Assembly: GCF_000190595.1 (NCBI RefSeq)
Contig: NC_015167.1
Coordinates: 2,469,501-2,533,500 of the forward strand
Reading direction: 5' to 3'
From: Cellulophaga lytica DSM 7489
Lineage (GTDB): Bacteria; Bacteroidota; Bacteroidia; Flavobacteriales; Flavobacteriaceae
DNA length: 64,000 nt
This document shows positions 1 to 8,351 of the stretch, in pieces. The position numbers and the translations under genes are program-made. Below the pieces are notes generated by a model. That model had not been told where the DNA came from and made no database searches. It saw only the letters and a program-made list of their open reading frames with translations. Each line of letters opens with the position of its first letter. Within the stretch, counting starts at the first letter, position 1.

Positions 1-1
1 C

Positions 2-880
2 GAAACTTTTAATCCTGGGAATTCTGTAAAAGACCGTATGGCTTTACAGATGATTGAAGATGCAGAGGCAGACGGAAGGCTTAAACCAGGCGGAACAATA
101 ATAGAAGGTACTTCTGGTAATACAGGAATGGGATTGGCATTGGCTGCTATAATAAAAGGATACAAATGTATTTTTGTAATGGCAGATAAACAGTCTAAAG
201 AAAAAGTAGATATTTTAAAAGCAGTAGGTGCAGAGGTTGTTGTTTGCCCTACAGCGGTAGAGCCAGAGGATCCACGTTCTTACTACTCTGTTTCTAAACG
301 TTTAGGAGAAGAAATACCAAATTCATGGTATGTAAATCAATATGACAATCCGTCTAACGCTAAAGCACATTTTTTAAGTACAGGTCCAGAAATTTGGGAG
401 CAAACAGAAGGTAAAATAACACATTTTGTTGTTGGTGTTGGTACTGGTGGTACTATATCTGGTGTTGGTAAATACCTAAAATCTAAAAACCCTAATGTAA
501 AAGTTTGGGGTGTAGATACATACGGTTCTGTATTTAAAAAATACCATGAGACGGGCGAGTTTGATGAAAACGAGATTTACCCATACATAACAGAAGGTAT
601 TGGTGAAGATATTTTACCTAAAAATGTAGATTTTAGTATTATTGATGGTTTTACAAAAGTAACCGACAAAGATGCTGCTGTATACACGCAACGCTTGGCT
701 AAAGAAGAAGGTATGTTTTTAGGCAATAGTGCAGGTGCCGCTATTAAAGGTGTGTTGCAGTTAAAAGAACATTTTACAAAAGATGATGTAGTTGTGGTAC
801 TTTTTCACGATCACGGAAGTAGGTATGTTGGTAAAATGTTTAATGATGATTGGATGAGAGAACAAAACTTTATAGAATAA
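2..880 (+). CDS. Cystathionine beta-synthase/cysteine synthase family PLP enzyme (5' partial)
   Basis: Fold-type II PLP enzyme of the cysteine synthase/CBS family, which makes or condenses cysteine from activated serine. The gene is cut by the window start; the reading frame is open from base 2, well before the first visible ATG at 38. The fragment begins inside the NPGNSVKDR block, which holds the Schiff-base lysine. It continues with the GTSGNTG substrate loop, the PLP-phosphate loop GVGTGGTISG and a late GNSAGAA motif. The C-terminal tail (HGSRYVGKMFNDDWM) resembles the CBS catalytic core more than CysK, and there is no C-terminal CBS-domain pair. About 292 residues are visible. It lies just upstream of an acetyltransferase and near sulfate and persulfide genes, which suggests sulfur amino acid metabolism. 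CBS versus CysK activity cannot be settled from sequence alone. Confidence 0.9.
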   Translation, partial: ETFNPGNSVKDRMALQMIEDAEADGRLKPGGTIIEGTSGNTGMGLALAAIIKGYKCIFVMADKQSKEKVDILKAVGAEVVVCPTAVEPEDPRSYYSVSKRLGEEIPNSWYVNQYDNPSNAKAHFLSTGPEIWEQTEGKITHFVVGVGTGGTISGVGKYLKSKNPNVKVWGVDTYGSVFKKYHETGEFDENEIYPYITEGIGEDILPKNVDFSIIDGFTKVTDKDAAVYTQRLAKEEGMFLGNSAGAAIKGVLQLKEHFTKDDVVVVLFHDHGSRYVGKMFNDDWMREQNFIE

Positions 881-892
881 AGGTTAGTGCAT

Positions 893-1480
893 ATGCAGAG
901 TGAAAAAGAAAAAATGCTTTCTGGTAAGCCGTATTCTCCTTACGATAAACAATTAGCAGCAGAGCGTTTAAAAGCAAAAGAAATTGTTTTTAATTTTAAC
1001 TCTCGCAGGCCCACACAAATAAAAGAACAAAAGCAAGACTTAATAGAGCTTTTAAGTAAAACTCCTAAGCGGTTCTATATAGAGCCGCCTTTTAGGTGTG
1101 ATTATGGTTATAATATAGAAATTGGCACTAACTTTTTTGCCAATTATAACCTTACTATTTTAGACTGTGCAAAAGTTACCATAGGAGACAATGTAATGCT
1201 AGGTCCTAATGTTGCAATGTATACCGCAACACACCCCATACACCACAGTATTAGAAACAAACATTATGAGCACGCTTTACCTATAACTATTGGTAGTAAT
1301 GTATGGGTTGGCGGTAACGTTGTTATAAACCCAGGAGTAACTATTGGTGCTAATAGTGTTATTGGTTCTGGTAGTGTAGTAACTAAAAATATTCCTAGTA
1401 ATGTAGTTGCAGTAGGTAATCCTTGTGTGGTTAAAAGGCAAATTACCGAAGAAGATAAAGTCTATTTTGATATAAAATAG
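893..1480 (+). CDS. Maltose/galactoside O-acetyltransferase family (left-handed beta-helix)
   Basis: Acetyl-CoA-dependent sugar O-acetyltransferase of the Maa/LacA type. The N-terminal cap starts MLSGKPYSPYDKQL, typical of the mac domain. From about residue 75 on there are hexapeptide repeats forming a left-handed beta-helix, with the catalytic His region THPIHH and the GSNVWVGGNV strand. About 195 aa, normal for the family. I prefer the ATG at 893 over an in-frame GTG at 887, because an AAGG stretch at 880-883 is properly spaced for 893. It starts 12 bp after the PLP enzyme, so the two are probably cotranscribed. The family resembles serine acetyltransferase in fold only; a role in cysteine synthesis is not supported by the N-terminus. 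Confidence 0.88.
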   Translation: MQSEKEKMLSGKPYSPYDKQLAAERLKAKEIVFNFNSRRPTQIKEQKQDLIELLSKTPKRFYIEPPFRCDYGYNIEIGTNFFANYNLTILDCAKVTIGDNVMLGPNVAMYTATHPIHHSIRNKHYEHALPITIGSNVWVGGNVVINPGVTIGANSVIGSGSVVTKNIPSNVVAVGNPCVVKRQITEEDKVYFDIK

Positions 1481-1506
1481 TAACTTGTGTGCTATAATTT
1501 TTTAGC

Positions 1507-2289
1507 ATGATAACACTAAAATTAGCAAACCAAACCGTTAAGATTGATAAAGGTGAACTGGTAAATTACATTGTTAATGATGTAGAGTTTATACACCAAA
1601 AGGGAGATCCAGGTTGGCGAAACGCAGATACAGAAATGTTTCCTATTATTGGGCCAACTGCAGAAGCAAATTTTAAGGTACAAACACCAAAAGGAGATGC
1701 TGTGCAAGACCAACACGGTTTATTAAGAGAGTTAGCATATACACTGGTAGAAAATAGCAGTACTACGGCAATTTTTCAAAAGGAGTATAAGGCCAATACC
1801 AAAGTAACCAATTCTAAATATCCAAATAAATCTACTGTAAGTGAATTGTACTGGCCATATGATTTTCAATTTCAAAAAAAATACCAACTTACTAATAGCG
1901 GGTTAAAAATCACATTTACAATTACAGCAGAAGAAGGTATGCCGTATATGTTAGGGTACCATCCTGCTTTTAAAACCGAAAACAGTACTACACAAGTTAG
2001 TTATGGAGAAAATACTAAAGCTAGTGTACAAGATATAAAAGCTGCCGGTAGTGTGGCTTATCCTTTAAGAGATGTTACTAAGGCAGAACTACAAAATACA
2101 AATGCTATTACTATAGAAACCCAAGGTTTTAAAGAGTTAATGTTATGGACAGAGGTAGACACTATGTTATGTATAGAGCCTATTACATTTTACCCTTATG
2201 ATGTTGCACAAAACAAATTATTTAAAGGGTTTAGCCATATAGCTAAGTTGCCAGCTGAATATAAAGTGTTTTTAAAACCAATTAATTAG
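1507..2289 (+). CDS. Aldose 1-epimerase (galactose mutarotase-like) family protein
   Basis: Beta-sandwich aldose epimerase-like protein that would interconvert anomers of sugars or sugar phosphates in the cytoplasm. Visible marks are the QHGLLRE segment, a central LGYHPAF block with the catalytic-type His, and a C-terminal LCIEPITFYPYD stretch with the catalytic-type Glu. 260 aa, close to the YeaD/LacX subfamily rather than the longer GalM. No signal peptide. It follows the acetyltransferase by 26 bp and may share its transcript. Substrate unknown. Confidence 0.85.
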   Translation: MITLKLANQTVKIDKGELVNYIVNDVEFIHQKGDPGWRNADTEMFPIIGPTAEANFKVQTPKGDAVQDQHGLLRELAYTLVENSSTTAIFQKEYKANTKVTNSKYPNKSTVSELYWPYDFQFQKKYQLTNSGLKITFTITAEEGMPYMLGYHPAFKTENSTTQVSYGENTKASVQDIKAAGSVAYPLRDVTKAELQNTNAITIETQGFKELMLWTEVDTMLCIEPITFYPYDVAQNKLFKGFSHIAKLPAEYKVFLKPIN

Positions 2290-2345
2290 TAAATTATTTG
2301 TCACCCAATTTTTCAAATTTTTATTTATACTATAAACAATAACTG

Positions 2346-2353
2346 TAAATTTG
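2346..2353 (+). promoter_or_regulatory. Candidate -7 element of the SulP gene
   Basis: TAAATTTG matches the Bacteroidota -7 consensus TAnnTTTG and ends 4 bp before the SulP start codon. If used, transcription would begin at or next to the ATG, giving a leaderless mRNA. No good -33 TTG is visible at the expected distance, so support is weak. Confidence 0.3.
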
Positions 2354-2357
2354 CCTA

Positions 2358-4082
2358 ATGCAGCATTTCTTTCCCATACTAACGTGGCTTAAAAGCTATA
2401 AAAAAGGAGATTTTATAAAAGACTTATTGGCTGGTTTTACCGTTGGTATTATTTTAATCCCTCAAGGTATGGCATATGCTATGATTGCTGGTTTACCACC
2501 GGTTTATGGTCTGTATGCAGCCTTGTTTCCTACCTTAATGTATGTTTTTTTAGGAACATCTAGGCAGTTGGCTGTGGGGCCTGTTGCTATGGATTCTTTA
2601 TTGGTTGCAGCCGGTTTAGGAGCTTTGTCACTTGCCACTACACAAGATTATATTGCTATGGCAATTGTGTTGGGTTTTATGGTTGGTGCTACTCAGTTTT
2701 TATTGGGGTTATTTAGAATGGGTTTTTTAGTAAACTTTATGTCTAAACCTGTAATTAGTGGTTTTACATCTGGTGCAGCAATTATAATTATGTTTAGTCA
2801 GCTTAAACATTTACTAGGCGCAAATATAGAGGGCAGTAGCAAATTTGTAACTTTAATAAAAAATGTGTTTGCAAAAGTAGCAGAAACCAATATGTACGAC
2901 TTTGCCATTGGTATGGTTGGTATACTTATAATAGTGGTAGTAAAAAAAATAAATAAAAAAATACCGTCTATTTTATTTGTAGTAGTATTGGGTATTTTGG
3001 CTGTTTACTTTTTTAAACTAGAGCAATACGGAGTAAAAATAGTAGGTGCTATACCAGACGGTTTACCTTCATTTGGTGTACCTAACATAAATATAAAAAA
3101 CATATTAGATATTTGGCCAATTGCAGTAACATTAGCTTTGGTTGGCTATTTAGAGGCTATTTCAATAGGTAAAGCTTTAGAAGAAAAAAGTGGTAAAGAA
3201 ACTATAAACCCAAATCAGGAGTTAATTGCTATTGGATCTGCAAATATGGTAGGTTCTTTTTTTAAATCTTTTCCGGTTACAGCAAGTTTTTCTAGGTCCG
3301 CTATAAATTATGAGGCAGGAGCAAAAACAAATTTAGCATCACTTTTTAGCGTAATAATGGTAGTGGTGGTGTTATTATTTTTAACACCATTATTTTTCTA
3401 TCTACCTAAAGCAGTATTAGCATCTATAATAATGGTTTCTGTATTTGGATTAATAGATATAGCTTATCCCAAAGAACTCTGGAAACATCGTAAAGACGAG
3501 TTTTTAGTTTTACTAGCAACATTTATTTGTACGGTCTTTATAGGCATAAAAGAGGGTATTTTAGTGGGTGTTTTATTTTCATTATTGTTAATGGTGTACA
3601 GAACATCTAAACCACATTTTGCAGTGTTAGGAAACGTAAAAGGTACAGATTATTACAAAAATGTTAGCCGTTTTGGTACAGAGGTAATTACAAGAGATGA
3701 TTTATTAATAGTTAGGTTTGATGCGCAGTTGTATTTTGGTAATGCAAGCTATTTTAAAACAGAATTGTACAAACACATACACAAAAAAGGTGCCGCTCTA
3801 AAAGGTGTAATATTAAATGCTGAAGCCATAAATTATATAGACTCTAGCGCTGCACAAATGCTAGAAAAAGTAATTAGAGAAATTCACGAAAAAAACATAC
3901 AGTTTTATGTTGCTGGAGCAATAGGTCCTGCAAGAGACATTATTTTTACAAGCGGAATTATAACAGAGTTGCACAGAGAGTTTTTGTTTGTAAAAACATC
4001 TGAAGCTGTAACGTATTTTGATGAGCCAAAGGAAATATCAATGTTAAGAGCCAAAGTGGCACACCAAAAAAATTTTAACTGA
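2358..4082 (+). CDS. SulP family inorganic anion transporter (sulfate permease)
   Basis: Inner-membrane SLC26/SulP transporter for sulfate or a related anion. It opens with the family's usual start (FFPILTWLKSYKKGD), then the conserved block IPQGMAYAMIAGLPPVYGLY at about residues 35-54. Around 12 hydrophobic segments follow to about residue 415. A cytoplasmic STAS domain at about 440-560 includes an INYIDSSA-like core. 574 aa, full length. Its neighbour is a persulfide dioxygenase-rhodanese fusion, so the physiological cargo could be a sulfur oxyanion made from persulfide, such as sulfite, sulfate or thiosulfate. That link is inferred from neighbourhood only. Confidence 0.93.
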   Translation: MQHFFPILTWLKSYKKGDFIKDLLAGFTVGIILIPQGMAYAMIAGLPPVYGLYAALFPTLMYVFLGTSRQLAVGPVAMDSLLVAAGLGALSLATTQDYIAMAIVLGFMVGATQFLLGLFRMGFLVNFMSKPVISGFTSGAAIIIMFSQLKHLLGANIEGSSKFVTLIKNVFAKVAETNMYDFAIGMVGILIIVVVKKINKKIPSILFVVVLGILAVYFFKLEQYGVKIVGAIPDGLPSFGVPNINIKNILDIWPIAVTLALVGYLEAISIGKALEEKSGKETINPNQELIAIGSANMVGSFFKSFPVTASFSRSAINYEAGAKTNLASLFSVIMVVVVLLFLTPLFFYLPKAVLASIIMVSVFGLIDIAYPKELWKHRKDEFLVLLATFICTVFIGIKEGILVGVLFSLLLMVYRTSKPHFAVLGNVKGTDYYKNVSRFGTEVITRDDLLIVRFDAQLYFGNASYFKTELYKHIHKKGAALKGVILNAEAINYIDSSAAQMLEKVIREIHEKNIQFYVAGAIGPARDIIFTSGIITELHREFLFVKTSEAVTYFDEPKEISMLRAKVAHQKNFN

Positions 4083-4093
4083 TAAATATCAGT
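4078..4093. promoter_or_regulatory. 16-bp perfect palindrome between SulP and persulfide dioxygenase genes
   Basis: ACTGATA-AA-TATCAGT overlaps the SulP stop codon and lies about 55 bp upstream of the persulfide dioxygenase start. No T-run follows, so it is not a normal terminator. It could be an operator for a sulfur-responsive regulator; this is a guess from position. Confidence 0.35.
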
Positions 4094-4147
4094 AACTAAA
4101 AAAAATAATTAACGTAGTTTTACGCGTTTACAAAATTGAAAAGGATT

Positions 4148-5557
4148 ATGAATATAGAACAGATTTATACAGGATGCTTGGCACAAGGTGCTTATTATAT
4201 AGAGAGTAATGGCGAGGTTGCAATTATAGACCCGTTAAGAGAAATAGACCCTTATATTAAAAGAGCAACTACAGATAATGCTACTATAAAATATATTTTT
4301 GAAACTCATTTTCATGCAGATTTTGTTAGCGGACACGTTTCTTTGTCTAAAGCAACTGGCGCACCAATAGTTTTTGGGCCAAACGCAAATACTGGTTTTG
4401 ATGCCCTTATAGCAGAAGACTTACAAGAGTTTAAAGTAGGTAATGTAACAATTGTGGTATTACATACACCAGGGCATACTATGGAGAGTACAACCTATTT
4501 ATTGCGTGATGAAAATGGTAAAGACCACGCTATTTTTTCTGGTGACACATTGTTTTTAGGAGATGTTGGTAGACCAGATTTAGCACAGAAAGCAGGTGAA
4601 ATTACAGAAAAAGATTTAGCAGGCTTTTTGTTTGATAGTTTACGTAACAAAATTATGCCTTTAGCAGATGATGTTATTGTGTACCCAGCTCACGGTGCAG
4701 GTTCTGCTTGTGGTAAAAATATGATGAAAGAAACCGTAGACACACTAGGTAACCAAAAGAAAATGAATTATGCCTTACGTGCAGATATGACTAAGGAAGA
4801 ATTTATAAAAGAGGTTACAGATGGTTTAGCTCCTCCTCCAAAATATTTTCCGCTTAATGTTAAAATGAATAAAGAGGGGTATGATGATATAGCTGTTGTA
4901 CAAGAAAGAGGTACAAGACCATTATCACCAGAAGAGTTAGAGGTTGTAGCAAATGAAACTAATGCAATTGTTTTAGATGTTAGGCACCAAAATGAATATG
5001 TAGAAGAACACATACCAAGATCTATTTTTATAGGACTTAATGGTAGTTTTGCTCCTTGGGTAGGTGCTTTAATTGCAGATGTTAAGCAACCTATTGTTTT
5101 GGTTGTACCAGACGGACTAGAAAAAGAAGCAATTACACGCTTGTCTCGTGTTGGTTTTGATAATACTATTGGTTATTTAAAAGGTGGTATTGAAGCTTGG
5201 AAAGCTGCGGGTAAAGAAGTAGATAGCTTACGCTCTATATCTGCACAAGAAGCTAAAAAAGAAATTGCAGAAAAAAATGCACCTGTTTTTGATGTTCGTA
5301 AAGTAGGCGAGTACCAGTCAGAGCATTTAGTAGATGTTACAAGTACACCATTAAGTATGCTAAACAACCATTTAGCAGAGTTTCCTAAAGAAGAAACTTT
5401 TTATATACATTGTGCTGGTGGTTACAGATCTGTAATTGCTGCATCTATTTTAAAAAGCAGAGGAATTCATAATTTAGTAGATATTGCAGGTGGTTTTGCG
5501 GCTATGCGTAAAGCAGATATGAATATAACAAAATACGTTTGTCCATCTACTTTGTAG
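4148..5557 (+). CDS. ETHE1-like persulfide dioxygenase fused to two rhodanese domains
   Basis: Metallo-beta-lactamase-fold persulfide dioxygenase (residues about 1-240) followed by two rhodanese domains (about 265-355 and 370-465). The metal site reads THFHADF, with the second-metal His replaced as in mononuclear-iron ETHE1 enzymes. HTPGHT and FSGDTLF supply the other iron ligands. The first rhodanese has no active-site Cys and is probably structural. The second keeps CAGGYRS with the sulfur-carrying Cys. I chose the ATG at 4148, preceded by AAAGGA, over an in-frame TTG at 4136. It would oxidise glutathione- or bacillithiol-type persulfides to sulfite and exchange sulfane sulfur with thiosulfate. 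It sits directly behind a SulP permease. Confidence 0.92.
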   Translation: MNIEQIYTGCLAQGAYYIESNGEVAIIDPLREIDPYIKRATTDNATIKYIFETHFHADFVSGHVSLSKATGAPIVFGPNANTGFDALIAEDLQEFKVGNVTIVVLHTPGHTMESTTYLLRDENGKDHAIFSGDTLFLGDVGRPDLAQKAGEITEKDLAGFLFDSLRNKIMPLADDVIVYPAHGAGSACGKNMMKETVDTLGNQKKMNYALRADMTKEEFIKEVTDGLAPPPKYFPLNVKMNKEGYDDIAVVQERGTRPLSPEELEVVANETNAIVLDVRHQNEYVEEHIPRSIFIGLNGSFAPWVGALIADVKQPIVLVVPDGLEKEAITRLSRVGFDNTIGYLKGGIEAWKAAGKEVDSLRSISAQEAKKEIAEKNAPVFDVRKVGEYQSEHLVDVTSTPLSMLNNHLAEFPKEETFYIHCAGGYRSVIAASILKSRGIHNLVDIAGGFAAMRKADMNITKYVCPSTL

Positions 5558-5576
5558 TAGTAGCACAACACAAATT

Positions 5577-5628
5577 ACAAAAGGTTAAAACAGTTTGGTG
5601 CTTACCAGCTTGTTTTAACCTTTTTTGT
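5577..5628 (+). terminator. Rho-independent terminator
   Basis: A long stem pairs AAAAGGTTAAAACA near 5578-5592 with TGTTTTAACCTTTT near 5611-5624, followed by T residues. It closes the persulfide dioxygenase gene and separates it from the sugar transporter. Confidence 0.85.
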
Positions 5629-5746
5629 TTTTAGTAGCTATTGCGTCATAATTACTTTAAAACCATCTGTTAGTCGAAAAAAAATGGTTTACGTGCTGTC
5701 TTTTAAATACATTGTACATTAAATTAAAAACCAAACAAACTACGAT

Positions 5747-7114
5747 ATGAAAACTACAAGCAAAGTACCTGTTGTAACCAAAAAAATGTTGCTTCCGTTT
5801 ATTTTAATTACTTCTTTATTTGCCTTATGGGGCTTTGCTAATGCAGTTACAGACCCTATGGTATCTGCATTTAAAAAAGTGTTAGAACTTAGCAACACAC
5901 AGGCATCTATGGTACAAATGGCTTTTTACGGTGGTTACTTTTGTATGGCATTACCGGCAGCAATGTTTATGCGTAAATACTCATACAAAGTAGGTGTGTT
6001 AATTGGTTTAGGCTTGTTTGCAACGGGAGCATTACTTTTTTATCCGGCAGCAGTAACAGAGCAATTTTGGTTTTTTTGTTTAGGCTTGTATATTTTAACC
6101 TTTGGCTTGGCTTTTTTAGAGACAGCAGCAAACCCATATGCATTAGCAATGGGAGCAAAAGAAACAGCTACACAGCGTTTAAATTTGGCACAAGCGTTTA
6201 ATCCGGTTGGGTTAATTGCGGGTATTTTAATTGCTAAATTTTTTGTAGCAGAAAAACTACAGTCAGATGATTATGAAAACTTTGCAGCATTAGACTCCGT
6301 TAAAAAAGCGGCTATAACTGCATCAGATTTAGCGGTTATTAGAGACCCGTATGTGATTTTAGGATTAGTTTTAATTGGTTTTTTTGTATTGTTTTTGGTA
6401 AGTAAAATGCCTCAGAATAGTACAGAGGGTAAAATGCCAAGCATAAAAGAGACATTTAAAGACTTAGCTAAAAATAAAAAATATGCGTTGGGTGTTTTAG
6501 CGCAAATACTATACGTAGGAGCACAAATTATGTGTTGGACCTATATTTATCAATACGTAGAAGGCTTGGTTAATACCGGTGTTTTTAAAGAAAGTTATAT
6601 TACAGTATTTGGTACAGAGGTATTAAAAGACGGATTCTATTATCAAATTATAGCCTTTTTACTTTTTGTAGTTGGTAGGGCTATTGGCACAGCAATGTTG
6701 CGTTTTATGAGCGCAGGTAAACTACTTTCTGGTTTTGCAGTACTGGCAATTGTATTTGTTTTAGGTACTATTTTTATAGATGGTATGTTTGGCTTGTATA
6801 GTTTGGTGGGCGTATCATTTTGTTTGTCTTTAATGTTTCCTACTATTTATGGTATTGCTTTAGATGGCTTAACAGAAGACCAGTCTAAAGTAGGTTCTGC
6901 AGGTTTAATAATGGCAATTGTTGGTGGTGCTTTAATGCCACCTCTACAGGGTTTAATTATAGATATGGGAGGTACAGGAGTATCAGACACCACAATAATG
7001 GGCGTATCAGAAATTAATTTCTCTTTTATATTGCCTTTTTTATGTTTTGTATACATAGCTTGGTATGGCTATATGGTGTTTAAAAAGTATGAGGCTGGTG
7101 TAATAACAACATAA
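5747..7114 (+). CDS. Sugar MFS transporter, FucP/NagP type
   Basis: Proton-coupled sugar symporter of the FucP subfamily of the major facilitator superfamily, 455 aa with about 12 membrane segments. Diagnostic blocks are ALWGFANAVTDPM in the first helix and LETAANPYALAMG followed by RLNLAQAFNPVG in the N-terminal half. Flavobacterial relatives carry fucose, glucose or N-acetylglucosamine. A beta-propeller lactonase gene follows about 100 bp downstream, in keeping with sugar catabolism, but the sugar cannot be named. No regulator is adjacent. Confidence 0.9.
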   Translation: MKTTSKVPVVTKKMLLPFILITSLFALWGFANAVTDPMVSAFKKVLELSNTQASMVQMAFYGGYFCMALPAAMFMRKYSYKVGVLIGLGLFATGALLFYPAAVTEQFWFFCLGLYILTFGLAFLETAANPYALAMGAKETATQRLNLAQAFNPVGLIAGILIAKFFVAEKLQSDDYENFAALDSVKKAAITASDLAVIRDPYVILGLVLIGFFVLFLVSKMPQNSTEGKMPSIKETFKDLAKNKKYALGVLAQILYVGAQIMCWTYIYQYVEGLVNTGVFKESYITVFGTEVLKDGFYYQIIAFLLFVVGRAIGTAMLRFMSAGKLLSGFAVLAIVFVLGTIFIDGMFGLYSLVGVSFCLSLMFPTIYGIALDGLTEDQSKVGSAGLIMAIVGGALMPPLQGLIIDMGGTGVSDTTIMGVSEINFSFILPFLCFVYIAWYGYMVFKKYEAGVITT

Positions 7115-7217
7115 TTACACAAACACTTTTTTAAGCTATTGTAAATTTAAAGTAGCTTATAAAGTAATGTTACTCTTTTATTTGTAATTTGTGTTTTAAA
7201 TAACTAGCATTTAAATT

Positions 7218-8267
7218 ATGATTGTATTGGTTGGTGGTTACACCCAAAAAATGTCTGAAACCTTAATAGGAAAAAGTAAAGGTATTTACATTTTAAAATG
7301 GAATAAAGATACAGGTACTACTACAGAAATAGGACATTTACCACTTAAAAACCCAAGCTATTTTGCTTACAATGAAAAAAACAATTGTTTGTATGTTATT
7401 GAAGAAATTGCCTATGAAGATACACCAAAACTAAAAGTGTTTAAACACAACGGTAATGGTAATTATACATTTATAGATGAAAAATACATACACGGCGCAT
7501 ACCCTTGCCACATAGCCATATCACCAAATGGTAAAGAAGTTGCTGTTGCCAATTATGGTACAGGAAATGCTGAGGTGTATGCCATACAGAAAAACGGTTT
7601 TGTGCAAAATGCTCAAATTTTACAACATACCGGTAAAGGAGTAAACCCAGGCAGACAAGAAGGGCCGCACGCGCATATGTGCTTGTACAACAAAAACAGA
7701 ATGTATGTAACAGACCTAGGTTTAGATGTTGTTAAAACCTATGAAAAAGGTAGCAATACTGGTTTTATGAATAGGGCTAACTTAGACTTTAAAGTAGCCG
7801 CAGGTAGTGGAGCAAGACACTGTGTTTTTCATCCTAAAAAAGAGTTTGTGTATGTGTTAACCGAAATGTTTGGTACTGTAAGTGTATTTTCTACTAAAGA
7901 CAGTAGTTTGTTGCAAACCATAAAATTGTTGCCAGAATCTTTTACAGGTTTGCCAGGTGCGGCAGCTATTAGAATAAGTGATAACGGAAAATTTTTATAC
8001 GCATCAGAAAGAACCACTAGTCAAATTATAGTTTTTAAGATTGATAAAAAAACGGGAGAATTAACATTGGTAGAGCGTGTAGATGCGGGCAGTAAAGTAC
8101 CAAGAGATTTTAATTTGTCTCCGTCTGAAGATTGGTTACTGGTTGCTGGTCAAAGCTCTAATGATGTAAGTGTTTTTAAAAGAAATAAAGATGAAGGTAC
8201 GTTAACCCTATCACACCAAATAAAAGACATAAATACCCCAACTTGCATAGTTTGGCATAAAGCCTAA
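7218..8267 (+). CDS. Lactonase family beta-propeller protein (6-phosphogluconolactonase-like)
   Basis: Seven-bladed propeller of the YbhE/Pgl lactonase family, 349 aa. Visible family marks are the opening VGGYTQ strand, repeated blade motifs such as HIAISPNGKEVAVANYG and HCVFHPKKEFVYV, and the conserved GARHCVFHP and KVPRDFNLSPS segments. There is no clear signal peptide, so it is probably cytoplasmic. It would hydrolyse a sugar lactone, perhaps 6-phosphogluconolactone. It follows the FucP-type transporter on the same strand. Confidence 0.85.
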   Translation: MIVLVGGYTQKMSETLIGKSKGIYILKWNKDTGTTTEIGHLPLKNPSYFAYNEKNNCLYVIEEIAYEDTPKLKVFKHNGNGNYTFIDEKYIHGAYPCHIAISPNGKEVAVANYGTGNAEVYAIQKNGFVQNAQILQHTGKGVNPGRQEGPHAHMCLYNKNRMYVTDLGLDVVKTYEKGSNTGFMNRANLDFKVAAGSGARHCVFHPKKEFVYVLTEMFGTVSVFSTKDSSLLQTIKLLPESFTGLPGAAAIRISDNGKFLYASERTTSQIIVFKIDKKTGELTLVERVDAGSKVPRDFNLSPSEDWLLVAGQSSNDVSVFKRNKDEGTLTLSHQIKDINTPTCIVWHKA

Positions 8268-8286
8268 ATTGTATTTTTTTGGTAAT

Positions 8287-8300
8287 ATGACATTTGTCAT
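8287..8300. promoter_or_regulatory. 14-bp perfect palindrome upstream of hemN (FNR/HcpR-type box)
   Basis: ATGACATTTGTCAT lies 51 bp before the hemN start codon. The TGAC-N4-GTCA shape fits binding sites of CRP/FNR-family regulators of anaerobic or nitrosative metabolism, and hemN is a common target. A near copy, TGATAATTGTCA, occurs at 10833-10844. Confidence 0.5.
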
Positions 8301-8351
8301 AGTTATAGCATAAAATAGCCTGTATTTTTACCTTAAAAATACGCTATATAA

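Noticed and set aside
893-1480. Serine acetyltransferase (cysE) because of the neighbouring cysteine synthase-type gene
   Set aside because: The N-terminal mac domain and the HPIHH region match maltose/galactoside acetyltransferases, and the helical CysE N-domain is absent.
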